Positions 31,583 to 38,410 of a DNA stretch of 64,000 nt are shown here, piece by piece. The notes under the pieces are model-generated. The model did not search any database, had not been told where the DNA came from, and was given only the letters and a program-made list of their open reading frames with translations. Position 1 is the first letter of the stretch; every line of letters begins with the position of its first letter. The translations under genes and the position numbers were made by a program. Source of the DNA: Patescibacteria group bacterium. GTDB lineage: Bacteria; Patescibacteriota; Microgenomatia; UBA1406; GWC2-37-13. Location of the stretch: the NCBI GenBank assembly GCA_023380935.1, contig JAMCST010000011.1, forward strand, positions 124,001 through 188,000, read 5' to 3'.

Positions 31583-32439
31583 GGTTGTCCTTTCTCCGGC
31601 ACCATCTGCCTTAACTGTTGTACCATTTCCGTAAAGATCGGTTGATCGATTACAAAATCATTTATATATCTGTTTCTCACCGCCACTGATTTTTCGGACG
31701 TACCGATCAAAGTCGAAACACTGTTAACCGCCGGAATTCCGGCGGTTCCCTGATAAACCGTCGGGGCAATAATTGAACCATATCCGGCCAAACCGCTTGG
31801 ACCGGCGGCTCGGCTGCGGTTTTGCAGCGGCGAAAGCATCAGTAAACTGCCTGAGAAATTGTTATCTGGTTTTACCGGAAACGCTGCCCGGATCGCGCTG
31901 GCCGTCGCACCGGTAGCAATCACGTCATCCAACACCAAAAAGGTGTTAAATTTTCCGTCGGCGATCAGCTTCCGGATTTTTGTCACGTCAGCCACCGTCA
32001 CCCCCTTAACCGTTTTTGTCCGGGCGTCGACTTCCCGCCTGACCGGCAGATCAACCGCCATCAAACCAGATAACAATTTCTCAGGCAGCTGCTCTTTAAC
32101 TGCTTGGGCGCCGTCGCCGGGAAAAATCGCCAGCGTTTTTTTGCGATCCAGCACGGTCATTAAACGCACCAGTTTTTCCACCAACTTTTGACCCTGTCTT
32201 CTTACGTCGTAAGAGACGATCTCACCCGAACAAGCGACAAACAGAAACTCCAGGGCTTCGGCAATCGATTGCCTGGCTTTCCAGGAAAGATCATCGACGG
32301 CGATCCGGGTGGACGGCGTTTCGATTAGGACTGACTCATCTTTGTACAGCTTGGGGAAATCGCGTTCAAGTTTGCCGTCCATTTCCTGTTTCAACGCAGC
32401 TAATCGGCAAGCTCTTTGCGTTTCTTGATAATTATTCAT
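31579..32439 (-). CDS. Phosphoribosyltransferase (PRTase fold)
   Basis: The product has 286 residues from the ATG at 32439. The PRPP-binding motif is FLVLDDVIATGATASAIRAAF, preceded by VDARTKTVKGVTVADVTKIR. The N-terminal part (about 1-130) has an extra domain of unknown type (LSWKARQSIAEALEFLFVA). Which base or precursor it uses is not clear. The frame is open upstream to 32526, but that part coincides with the attenuator hairpins and encodes no family-like residues. There is no Shine-Dalgarno before the ATG. It heads the cluster with HAD and nucleoside phosphorylase genes, behind a palindromic operator and possible attenuator. Confidence 0.82.
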   Translation of the reverse strand: MNNYQETQRACRLAALKQEMDGKLERDFPKLYKDESVLIETPSTRIAVDDLSWKARQSIAEALEFLFVACSGEIVSYDVRRQGQKLVEKLVRLMTVLDRKKTLAIFPGDGAQAVKEQLPEKLLSGLMAVDLPVRREVDARTKTVKGVTVADVTKIRKLIADGKFNTFLVLDDVIATGATASAIRAAFPVKPDNNFSGSLLMLSPLQNRSRAAGPSGLAGYGSIIAPTVYQGTAGIPAVNSVSTLIGTSEKSVAVRNRYINDFVIDQPIFTEMVQQLRQMVPEKGQP

Positions 32440-32445
32440 ATGTAT

Positions 32446-32513
32446 AAAAAAACCCGCCTGTCGGCGGGGTCGGTAATCGCTAACTGCACCAAAATTACCC
32501 CGCCGCGGCGAGG
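32446..32513 (-). promoter_or_regulatory. Predicted peptide-leader transcription attenuator upstream of the PRTase gene
   Basis: On the minus-strand RNA, strand 1 (CCUCGC, 32513-32508) pairs with strand 2 (GCGGGG, 32503-32498). Strand 2, extended as GGCGGGGUAAU (32504-32494), can instead pair with strand 3 (32477-32463: AUUA plus CCCCGCC, 4-nt bulge). Strand 3 (CCCGCC) can pair with strand 4 (GGCGGG, 32458-32453) to form a 6-bp stem with loop GACA followed by U7 (32452-32446), an intrinsic terminator ending 6 nt before the PRTase ATG. A 20-codon leader ORF ends inside strand 2. These alternatives fit a classical attenuator. That they compete in vivo is inferred. Confidence 0.7.
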
Positions 32514-32557
32514 TAGTGATGCGCAAACACCTGATCGTTCATGACTAGGTTTTTCAT
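32495..32557 (-). CDS. Putative leader peptide of the attenuator (20 aa)
   Basis: The ATG at 32557 starts a 20-codon frame MKNLVMNDQVFAHHYLAAAG ending at TAA 32495-32497. It contains adjacent codons for His-His-Tyr just before strand 1, and its stop codon falls inside strand 2. Stalling at His/Tyr codons would free strand 2 to pair with strand 3 and prevent termination; completing the peptide would mask strand 2 and allow termination. There is no Shine-Dalgarno site; the 5' UTR from the promoter at 32581-32609 would be about 17 nt. Whether it is translated is unknown. Confidence 0.55.
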   Translation of the reverse strand: MKNLVMNDQVFAHHYLAAAG

Positions 32558-32569
32558 GGTTAATGTATT

Positions 32570-32593
32570 AATGTGTTAATATATTAACACATT
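32570..32593. promoter_or_regulatory. 24-bp perfect palindrome, candidate TrpR-like operator
   Basis: The left arm AATGTGTTAATA is followed directly by its reverse complement, giving a TTAA-rich dyad between the divergent PRTase and YerC/YecD genes. The -10 of the minus promoter lies within it and the -35 of the plus promoter touches its right end, so one bound dimer could control both genes. Its TTAA-centred design resembles the trp operator style only loosely. Confidence 0.75.
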
Positions 32594-32609
32594 GATATTT
32601 GTTTGTCAA
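32581..32609 (-). promoter_or_regulatory. Promoter for the PRTase cluster (leader transcript)
   Basis: The minus strand reads TTGACA (32604-32609), 17 nt, TAATAT (32581-32586). The transcript would start near 32574 and pass through the leader ORF and attenuator before the PRTase ATG. The -10 sits in the palindrome. Confidence 0.6.
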
Positions 32610-32620
32610 CCCGATATAAT
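32592..32620 (+). promoter_or_regulatory. Promoter of the YerC/YecD gene, leaderless
   Basis: TTGATA (32592-32597), 17 nt and TATAAT (32615-32620) are followed by 8 nt to the ATG at 32629. The -35 overlaps the last bases of the palindrome, suggesting autoregulation. Confidence 0.7.
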
Positions 32621-32628
32621 TTACCCAT

Positions 32629-32961
32629 ATGGCCAACGCCAGAAAATTGCAAACCACCAAGTTTCGGAAAACCGAAACCTATGTTCCGCGTAACGAGCGG
32701 GAAAAACTACTGACAAAGGTAATTAAAGGATTGAAAACCGATCAGGAAGTGGCTTCCCTATTGCGCGACCTGATGACGCCATCGGAGATCGCCGAGTTTG
32801 CCAACCGGATAACCATTGCCCAAAAACTGCTGGAAGGCGAAGCGTACCAAAAGATCGCCCGGGAGATTGGCACCTCGACCACGACCGTTACCCGGGTCGC
32901 CCACTGGCTCTTTTCCGGCTGCGGCGGGTATCATAAGGCCTTAGGCAGAAAAAAAACTTAG
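32629..32961 (+). CDS. TrpR-like protein of the YerC/YecD family
   Basis: The 110-residue HTH protein belongs to the TrpR superfamily. The pattern VIKGLKTDQEVASLLRDLMTPSEIAEFANRITIAQKLLEGEAYQKIAREIGTSTTTVTRV shows the helix-rich dimer core and the HTH (YQKIAREIGTSTTTVTRVAHWL). Such regulators are widespread in Firmicutes and candidate phyla, with poorly known ligands. The gene is leaderless by promoter position and faces the PRTase gene across a 24-bp palindrome, so it may repress both. HAD gene 32968-33723 is convergent at its 3' end. Confidence 0.92.
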   Translation: MANARKLQTTKFRKTETYVPRNEREKLLTKVIKGLKTDQEVASLLRDLMTPSEIAEFANRITIAQKLLEGEAYQKIAREIGTSTTTVTRVAHWLFSGCGGYHKALGRKKT

Positions 32962-32967
32962 AAACAA

Positions 32968-33723
32968 TTATTGGTTCAACGCAAACTTTTCCAGCACGTC
33001 GACAATCCCTTCTTGGTCGACGCCGGGCGCGATATAATCGGCGACTGCTTTGATCTCGTCAACCGCGTTGGCCATGGCGACTTTCAGGCCGCTTTCCAAC
33101 AACATGACTTTATCGTTGTTGCCGTCACCTACGCCGATCACTGCGGTTTTTTTCACCTGCAACATTTCCATCAGCTTGTGCACCCCGCAGGCCTTGGTGC
33201 CAAACCGATCAGTAATATAGATTGTATTGCCGCTCCGGTCCCGGTTAACCGCAAACGCCAGATCGGTGCAAGACGATAACCTTTTTTTGACTGAATCGAC
33301 CTGCGTTTGGTTTAATTCATAGAGCAAAACCGCGGTAATCTTGTCCGGGTGTAAAACAGGGATCTTGTTGACATATTCAACCCCGTCAACGACAATGGAA
33401 AAAGCGGTCTTGATCGTCTTTAATATTGCCAATATCCGGTCGCTTGACGCTTGACTGATGTACCGGACCCATAAAGTATTCCCTTGCACATCAATGATCT
33501 TTGCCCCACCCTCAATGATTTGCGGTGATTTTAACCGGAGTTTTTTACAGATCATAATCACGGTGTCTTTGTCTCTACCCGTACACAAACTGACATTGAT
33601 CTTGGTGACGGCGGTTTTGAACGCGTCAAGCACGCGTTGGGAAGGAGAATATTTGCATGGCGGCAAACCCAGATTGGGGGTTAAAGTGCCATCAATATCC
33701 ACCAGCAGCAACTTATATTTCAT
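32968..33723 (-). CDS. HAD-IIB hydrolase (Cof-like)
   Basis: The product has 251 residues from the ATG at 33723; the open frame extends upstream but the HAD fold begins with this Met. Motif I is LLVDIDGTLTPN, motif II NVSLCTGRD, and the C-terminal motif GVGDGNNDKVMLLESG gives the metal Asp. This resembles phosphoglycolate- or sugar-phosphate phosphatases of the Cof group. It is divergent from a phosphoesterase gene, with 54 bp between their starts, and convergent with the YerC/YecD gene 6 bp away. Confidence 0.9.
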   Translation of the reverse strand: MKYKLLLVDIDGTLTPNLGLPPCKYSPSQRVLDAFKTAVTKINVSLCTGRDKDTVIMICKKLRLKSPQIIEGGAKIIDVQGNTLWVRYISQASSDRILAILKTIKTAFSIVVDGVEYVNKIPVLHPDKITAVLLYELNQTQVDSVKKRLSSCTDLAFAVNRDRSGNTIYITDRFGTKACGVHKLMEMLQVKKTAVIGVGDGNNDKVMLLESGLKVAMANAVDEIKAVADYIAPGVDQEGIVDVLEKFALNQ

Positions 33724-33744
33724 GAACAAATTATAGCAAGCTAA

Positions 33745-33773
33745 TTGATCAACAAAAAAACGATATATAATAT
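33745..33773 (+). promoter_or_regulatory. Promoter of the phosphoesterase gene, leaderless
   Basis: TTGATC (33745-33750), 17 nt and TAATAT (33768-33773), or TATAAT at 33766-33771 with 15 nt spacing, are followed by a short gap to the ATG at 33778. Confidence 0.6.
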
Positions 33774-33777
33774 AAAC

Positions 33778-34308
33778 ATGATCGTCGGCATTATTTCTGA
33801 CACGCACGATAATCTTTACGGTTTGAAAAAGGCCATCCAGGTCTTCAAGGAACGCCAGATCGAGATGTTGATCCACTGCGGCGACTGGGTCTCCCCCTTT
33901 GCCCTGGAGTTTTTTGACCGGCAGATGCAGGGTCTGAAGATCCCGATCAAAAGCGTAGTCGGCAACAATCCCGGCGACATCAAGCGCGTCATAATGAACA
34001 ACGTCAAGATGCACAACCCCATTGATTGGGCAAAAAAGTTAATGATGGTGATAGATATTGACGGTAAACAGGCGGCGGTTTACCACGGCGACGACCATGA
34101 GATATTGCGCACTTTGATTGACAGCCAAAAATACGACGTGGTATTTACCGGCCACACTCATACCGTCAGAAACGAAAAGGTCGGGAAAACTCTGGTGCTT
34201 AACCCCGGCACCACCAGTTATGCCAGCGAGGGAGAAATCATCGACAAAGCCACCGTGGCGATCTACAACTCCCAAACCAACTCGGCAGAGATTGTGTCTT
34301 TTTCTTAA
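33778..34308 (+). CDS. YfcE/MJ0936-type metallophosphoesterase
   Basis: The product has 176 residues from the ATG at 33778. The metallophosphatase motifs are SDTHDN near the N-terminus, HCGDW, GNNPGD, the YHGDDHE strand and a C-terminal TGHTHTVRNE, which together bind two metals. It probably cleaves phosphodiesters of small molecules. A near-identical tail fragment lies at 36810-36914 as a relic, indicating a past duplication or recombination. Confidence 0.9.
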   Translation: MIVGIISDTHDNLYGLKKAIQVFKERQIEMLIHCGDWVSPFALEFFDRQMQGLKIPIKSVVGNNPGDIKRVIMNNVKMHNPIDWAKKLMMVIDIDGKQAAVYHGDDHEILRTLIDSQKYDVVFTGHTHTVRNEKVGKTLVLNPGTTSYASEGEIIDKATVAIYNSQTNSAEIVSFS

Positions 34309-34373
34309 TAAATAAAGTCAGGACTTTTCTAGCGCGGTCAAACGAAAGACGCAATAATGATATACTTACCTAT

Positions 34374-35567
34374 ATGTCTTTGGAAGCGGCGCCCGGGCTG
34401 CCTAAACATAGAACAAGAACCCCCAGTCCTTTAAAAGGGGCTTTATCCGGCCTTGGAGAACCAGAAAAAGCTGCATTATTGGATCAACTGAGAGTCCAAC
34501 TTATCAGACTCGGAGGCGTATATCCGTCTGCCTTAACGCCGCAGCAACAAATTGACGCGGTAATGCAAATCGAAGTATCGGGTTCCCCGATCATAGAAGT
34601 AACACGAAATACCCAACCTAACAGAACAACAAAAGTTGTTAAAGATGCCAGAAAAAACGTCCACTCGGCCCTTTACTTTGTAAAACCGAACAGTCGACCT
34701 GATACGGGACAACTTCCTAGGGATGAATCGACAAAGATGGAACATCTAATAAGATTGGAGAAACAGGCTGAAGAGATAAGAAGGATTGTGTCGGATCCTG
34801 CGGTAGTTCAGGCTCTTAAACCCGCCCCTCATATTGGGTATTTACTGCACGCGTTCGCCGATAACGCCACCCTCCAACCGGTTATAGACGCGTATAAAAT
34901 TCCTCTTGGCCTCAAAGGAGTCGACTACGTAAACAGGTTAGCGAAACGATTCCTTTTTTCTGATTCTGTCGACGAGGGGTTATTGAACTTGGCCACCAAA
35001 GTGTTATTTGCCAAATGGGCAAAAAACGGGGTGAACTGGTATGACGAAGACCCGGAGCTGACAATGATCAGAGTGGCGCAACAGTTGTTTAGTACAAACT
35101 TATCAAAAAGAGAAGGCTATCTACTTTCGATGCGAACTTTTTGGGAGGAAATAATAAAAGTCGAGTCTGCCAAACATAAAGCCACACCATTGGCAAGAGA
35201 TAGTAACGGCACAGTTACTCCCCTACCTCGGATCGCCCGAGACGAATCTGTCTCAATCGGGGATAGTTTAATCGAATATGCAAGATATAATACAATACCG
35301 CCAACCCTACTTGAATTTGCCCGATCAGTGGTTCAGGGAACTCCGAGAAAAGAATTGGCTGCACAAATGTTTCAAGGCTTAGGATATAAAGAACACAGCA
35401 AAAGCCTCATAATCTCAGCCGGAATTAGTTTTATTGAAAGAGTCTTACTAACACCGTGTTTCGGTAATAATATTGGTAATATGACCGGTTGGATTGATGC
35501 GCTAAACACTAACAAGAGATTGACAGTAATCAGAGATATTCACCGCGCCATTAGAGCAACAAGATGA
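34374..35567 (+). CDS. Orphan hypothetical protein, helical
   Basis: I do not recognise this 397-residue protein. It is soluble, largely helical, with a charged and proline-rich N-terminal region (PKHRTRTPSPLKG). The helical body has the blocks PHIGYLLHAFADNATLQPVIDAYK and VDYVNRLAKRFLFSDSVDEGLLNLATKV. The end might contain an HTH-like element (RKELAAQMFQGLGYKEHSKSLIISAGISF). A TATACT box (34361-34366) lies 7 nt before the ATG. It has no co-directional partner and may be lineage specific. Confidence 0.6.
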   Translation: MSLEAAPGLPKHRTRTPSPLKGALSGLGEPEKAALLDQLRVQLIRLGGVYPSALTPQQQIDAVMQIEVSGSPIIEVTRNTQPNRTTKVVKDARKNVHSALYFVKPNSRPDTGQLPRDESTKMEHLIRLEKQAEEIRRIVSDPAVVQALKPAPHIGYLLHAFADNATLQPVIDAYKIPLGLKGVDYVNRLAKRFLFSDSVDEGLLNLATKVLFAKWAKNGVNWYDEDPELTMIRVAQQLFSTNLSKREGYLLSMRTFWEEIIKVESAKHKATPLARDSNGTVTPLPRIARDESVSIGDSLIEYARYNTIPPTLLEFARSVVQGTPRKELAAQMFQGLGYKEHSKSLIISAGISFIERVLLTPCFGNNIGNMTGWIDALNTNKRLTVIRDIHRAIRATR

Positions 35568-35645
35568 AATTGAGCGTCTGAAAAAAACCATCTTCAACTA
35601 AACCTTGATGCAAGAAGTATATCAAAGACTCCGCGCATTAACCCA

Positions 35646-35673
35646 TTGACAACTTATACTAAAATGGTATAAG
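35646..35673 (+). promoter_or_regulatory. Promoter of the DUF1801-like gene
   Basis: TTGACA (35646-35651), 16 nt and TATAAG (35668-35673) lie 9 nt before the ATG at 35683, again with almost no 5' UTR. Confidence 0.6.
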
Positions 35674-35682
35674 ATTAACGCC

Positions 35683-36117
35683 ATGACCGACACTAGCAAA
35701 AAAACCACCAAGAAAAGCCAAGGGTTCTCGGATGAGGAACGCGCCTCGATGAAGGAGCGTTACCAAGAACTGAACCAGAGCAGGACGGATGGCGAAAGCG
35801 CCGTACTGGCGAAGATCGCCGCCATGCCCGAACCGGATCGCACCATGGCCAAGCGACTTCACGAAGTCATCAGGGCCACCGCACCCACCCTATCGCCCAA
35901 AACCTGGTACGGCATGCCCGCCTATGCCAAGGACGGCAAGATCGTTTGCTTCTTCCAAACCGCTCAAAAGTTCAAAACCAGATATGCCACGTTCGGCTTC
36001 AGCGACCAGGCCAAGCTCGATGAGGGCTTCATGTGGCCGACCGCCTTCGCGCTGAAGCGGTTAACTCCTGCCGAAGAGGCAAGAATCGCTGCACTTATCA
36101 AGCAGGCGGTAGGTTAA
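35683..36117 (+). CDS. DUF1801/YdhG-like protein
   Basis: The 144-residue product has the core [38 protein letters not shown], typical of DUF1801/YdhG-fold small proteins. The N-terminal region is helical and charged ([17 protein letters not shown]). The role is unknown. Base composition is more GC-rich than adjacent orphan genes, which may indicate transfer, judged by eye only. Confidence 0.82.
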   Translation: MTDTSKKTTKKSQGFSDEERASMKERYQELNQSRTDGESAVLAKIAAMPEPDRTMAKRLHEVIRATAPTLSPKTWYGMPAYAKDGKIVCFFQTAQKFKTRYATFGFSDQAKLDEGFMWPTAFALKRLTPAEEARIAALIKQAVG

Positions 36118-36143
36118 TGACTCCGTATCGCGATTCGCTCGTT

Positions 36144-36707
36144 TCAAACGCGGTTCGTATCATTTAACCTTTTCGTCCAATCAACCAGGGACTCCAAAAG
36201 CTGCTTTATTTTTTCCTTTGTGTAAGCGTCCGTCAAATTACCCTGACCGTCGAACTTTTCCTGGGCATTAGGGATCATCACTTCGGGACGGTTTAGCGGA
36301 AACATATTCAAAAAAACAAATACTTGTCTAAGGTGGTATTGCGCTCTTGCCGTACCGACGATCCCAACAGACGCCCCCATTATCGCAACGGGTTTGCCTT
36401 CCCAAGCGCTATCTCCATATGGACGTGACGCCCAATCAATCGCGTTCTTCAATACTCCTGGTATGGAATAATTGTACTCGGGAGTAGCAAACAGAACAGC
36501 ATCCGACCTTCTTATGGCCGATTTAAACCGTTTGACTACTTCTGGCAGATTGGTTTCCTGATCTTGGTTAAAGGGAGGCATGTCCTTTAAGGACGCAAAA
36601 ATATCGAGAGTGGCATTTTTAGGCACTAAGTCCTGTGCCGCTCTGAGCGCCGCTTGGTTGATCGACCCCTTCCTTAAACTACCCGCTATTCCTAAGATTT
36701 TAATCAT
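36144..36707 (-). CDS. NADPH-dependent FMN reductase-like flavodoxin-fold protein
   Basis: The 187-residue product has the FMN-binding strand-loop ILGIAGSLRKGSINQAALR at the N-terminus, FATPEYNYSIPGVLKNAIDW (isoalloxazine contact) and VAIMGASVGIVGTARAQYHL. This is the ArsH/chromate reductase-like NADPH:FMN reductase group. The substrate may be quinones or metals; this cannot be set. Upstream is a nested inverted repeat (36731-36768). Confidence 0.93.
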   Translation of the reverse strand: MIKILGIAGSLRKGSINQAALRAAQDLVPKNATLDIFASLKDMPPFNQDQETNLPEVVKRFKSAIRRSDAVLFATPEYNYSIPGVLKNAIDWASRPYGDSAWEGKPVAIMGASVGIVGTARAQYHLRQVFVFLNMFPLNRPEVMIPNAQEKFDGQGNLTDAYTKEKIKQLLESLVDWTKRLNDTNRV

Positions 36708-36730
36708 ATATGGTTTAATTTTTAATAATC

Positions 36731-36768
36731 CTTAAGAACCACAACGTGATTGTGTTTTTCATCTTAAG
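36731..36768. repeat. Nested inverted repeat
   Basis: CTTAAGA (36731-36737) and TCTTAAG (36762-36768) bracket a second inverted repeat CACAA/TTGTG with a 5-nt loop. It lies just upstream of the FMN reductase gene start (36707). It could be an operator or a hairpin in its leader, though no -10 box was found there. Confidence 0.45.
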
Positions 36769-36809
36769 TTCTGCAAACAAGAATAACATACATTGCTTAA
36801 GTTTTTCAT

Positions 36810-36914
36810 AACCCCGGCGCCACCAACTATGCCAGTGAGGGAGAAATCATCGATAAGGCTACCGTAGCGATCTGCAATTCCCAGACTAATTCAGCGAAGA
36901 TTATTAGTTCCTAG
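36810..36914 (+). pseudogene. Relic of a phosphoesterase gene (C-terminal fragment)
   Basis: The frame encodes 34 residues beginning NPGATNYASEGEIIDKATVA and ending SQTNSAKIISS, then TAG. This parallels the end of the metallophosphoesterase at 34203-34308 (NPGTTSYASEGEIIDKATVA, ending SAEIVSFS) with few changes. There is no upstream coding part. It marks a partial duplication or a lost second copy. Confidence 0.85.
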
Positions 36915-36937
36915 TCGCTGTTGATATAATATTTTCA

Positions 36938-37546
36938 ATGAATCGCGTTAAGTTTATCTACTTTGATGTCGGAGGGGTTCTGGTTGACTGGTCAAGGGCA
37001 TTTCACACTGCCGCCAACCGTTTTCACCTGAAAATCGAGGATATCGGCGCCGTCTTTGACGAGCATCATGACCAAATCACTAAGGGATTAATCACGTCAC
37101 AGGAATTATGGTCAAGCTGCGTTAAAAAATACCATATCCAAAACGGTGACGTATTTAATTTTGTTGCTTCCTGGGTCAGCGACTACCGGCCGATCGTTGA
37201 GATGCACGACTTGGTAAAAAAACTTGCAGCTGTGTATAAAATCGGTCTTTTGTCAAACATATACCAGGGCATGCTGCCGCTTCTTCTCAAAAACGAAGTG
37301 ATTCCCAAAATCGGCTATGACCGAATCATTTTGTCCTGCGATGTGGGCCTGATGAAACCCGAAACGGATATTTACGAATTGGCCCAAGAGAAAACCGGAG
37401 TTAAGGCAAACAATATCCTACTTGTCGATGACCGGCCGGACTTCCTGTCACCGGCGCAACAATTAGGCTGGCACACTTTTTTGTTCGATAACAAAAGGAT
37501 CGATAAATCGGTCGATAAAATCAGGAAGTACTTGCAAACGGCTTAA
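36938..37546 (+). CDS. HAD-IA family hydrolase
   Basis: The 202-residue product has motif I YFDVGGVLVDWS, motif II LLSNIYQGM, Lys/Pro motif LMKPETDIYELA and motif IV LLVDDRPDFL, typical of HAD-IA enzymes with a small helical cap (epoxide hydrolase N-terminal/DehII-like). The substrate is unknown. TATAAT (36925-36930) lies 7 nt before the ATG, so it is probably leaderless. Upstream lies the phosphoesterase relic. Confidence 0.9.
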   Translation: MNRVKFIYFDVGGVLVDWSRAFHTAANRFHLKIEDIGAVFDEHHDQITKGLITSQELWSSCVKKYHIQNGDVFNFVASWVSDYRPIVEMHDLVKKLAAVYKIGLLSNIYQGMLPLLLKNEVIPKIGYDRIILSCDVGLMKPETDIYELAQEKTGVKANNILLVDDRPDFLSPAQQLGWHTFLFDNKRIDKSVDKIRKYLQTA

Positions 37547-37641
37547 TTATTCCCTGACTATTATTAAGTAGTTTGAGCATTTCTTCACTGCCTCGGGTCG
37601 ACGATAGCTTAATCGGATAAAAACATGGTATAATTCAGGCA

Positions 37642-38073
37642 ATGAGAAATTTTAAAAGGGGTGGTGGTCCACGAAGAAGCTATGGTGGCGGTTTTGGCAG
37701 AAACGACCGGCACATGTTTAACGTGGTTTGCGGTAACTGCGGCAAAGATTGCCAGGTGCCTTTTAGGCCCACCGGCGATAAACCCGTGTACTGCAGTGAC
37801 TGTTTTGGAAAAATGGGAAATAGAGGCAATAGGAGATCTTTCGATCAACCAAGGTTTGGAGAAGGAAAATATCAAAATGACCAATACAAACCTCAGTTTG
37901 AGACACTTAATACCAAACTGGACAAGATACTGAATTTGCTCCGTCCAAAATCCGTTCCACGATCCTCTACACCGATCAAGATTCCAGCCGCAACCCCAAT
38001 TGGGGAAACGGAAACTAAAACCCCCAAGGCAGAACACCGCCCTAAGAAGCAAGTTTCAGAAGAAAAAGAATAA
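37642..38073 (+). CDS. Basic zinc-ribbon protein with CxxC-x17-CxxC-type motif
   Basis: The 143-residue product has an N-terminal Arg/Gly-rich start (MRNFKRGGGPRRSYGGGFGRN). The zinc motif is VCGNCGKDCQVPFRPTGDKPVYCSDCF, seen often in candidate-phyla proteins. A Lys/Pro/Thr-rich tail follows. The RGG-like start suggests nucleic-acid binding. TATAAT (37629-37634) lies 7 nt upstream, so it is probably leaderless. Confidence 0.82.
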   Translation: MRNFKRGGGPRRSYGGGFGRNDRHMFNVVCGNCGKDCQVPFRPTGDKPVYCSDCFGKMGNRGNRRSFDQPRFGEGKYQNDQYKPQFETLNTKLDKILNLLRPKSVPRSSTPIKIPAATPIGETETKTPKAEHRPKKQVSEEKE

Positions 38074-38204
38074 CCTTTTGACGATCGTCGAAGTGCAACT
38101 TCAGTCATCTTACGGAAAAACGGTCGAATAGTTGCCTTTCGGTTGTAGCCGAACCAATCCGGCCGACATGTGTTTTGGCGGATGACCATATTGCCGCTTC
38201 TGAC

Positions 38205-38312
38205 TTATTTCTTTCCCTTCCTTCGTCTGATAAGTTTTCTTACGGCACCGTGCATCTTTTTTTTCAATAGAGACTTGGCTTTGCGCCTTGCGCCTCTTTT
38301 TAGTCTGGCCAT
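38205..38312 (-). CDS. Possible 35-residue highly basic peptide
   Basis: A short frame starts MARLKRGARRKAKSLLKKKM and ends LIRRRKGKK. More than half of its residues are Lys or Arg, which resembles histone-like tails. No Shine-Dalgarno or promoter was found. A second open frame on the same strand (84 codons) crosses this region and competes with it. Nothing else is visible in 38074-38410 except these frames. Confidence 0.3.
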   Translation of the reverse strand: MARLKRGARRKAKSLLKKKMHGAVRKLIRRRKGKK

Positions 38313-38410
38313 ATGGGGTCTGGGCCGGTGGTATTGATATTGACCACGACACAATTACTAACACGTTCTTTCCGGCAACGTATGCATGATCGATTCACGC
38401 TCGGCTTTTA

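Noticed and set aside
32440-32526. N-terminal extension of the PRTase to the TTG at 32526
   Set aside because: The extra 29 codons lie in the attenuator hairpins and have no family-like residues; the frame is open by chance.
33724-34014. N-terminal extension of the HAD gene to 34014
   Set aside because: The extension is antisense to the phosphoesterase gene, and HAD motif I begins right after the Met at 33723.
38110-38364. 84-codon minus-strand frame as a gene
   Set aside because: No promoter, SD or family signal. The shorter basic frame inside it is equally or more protein-like, so neither is given high confidence.
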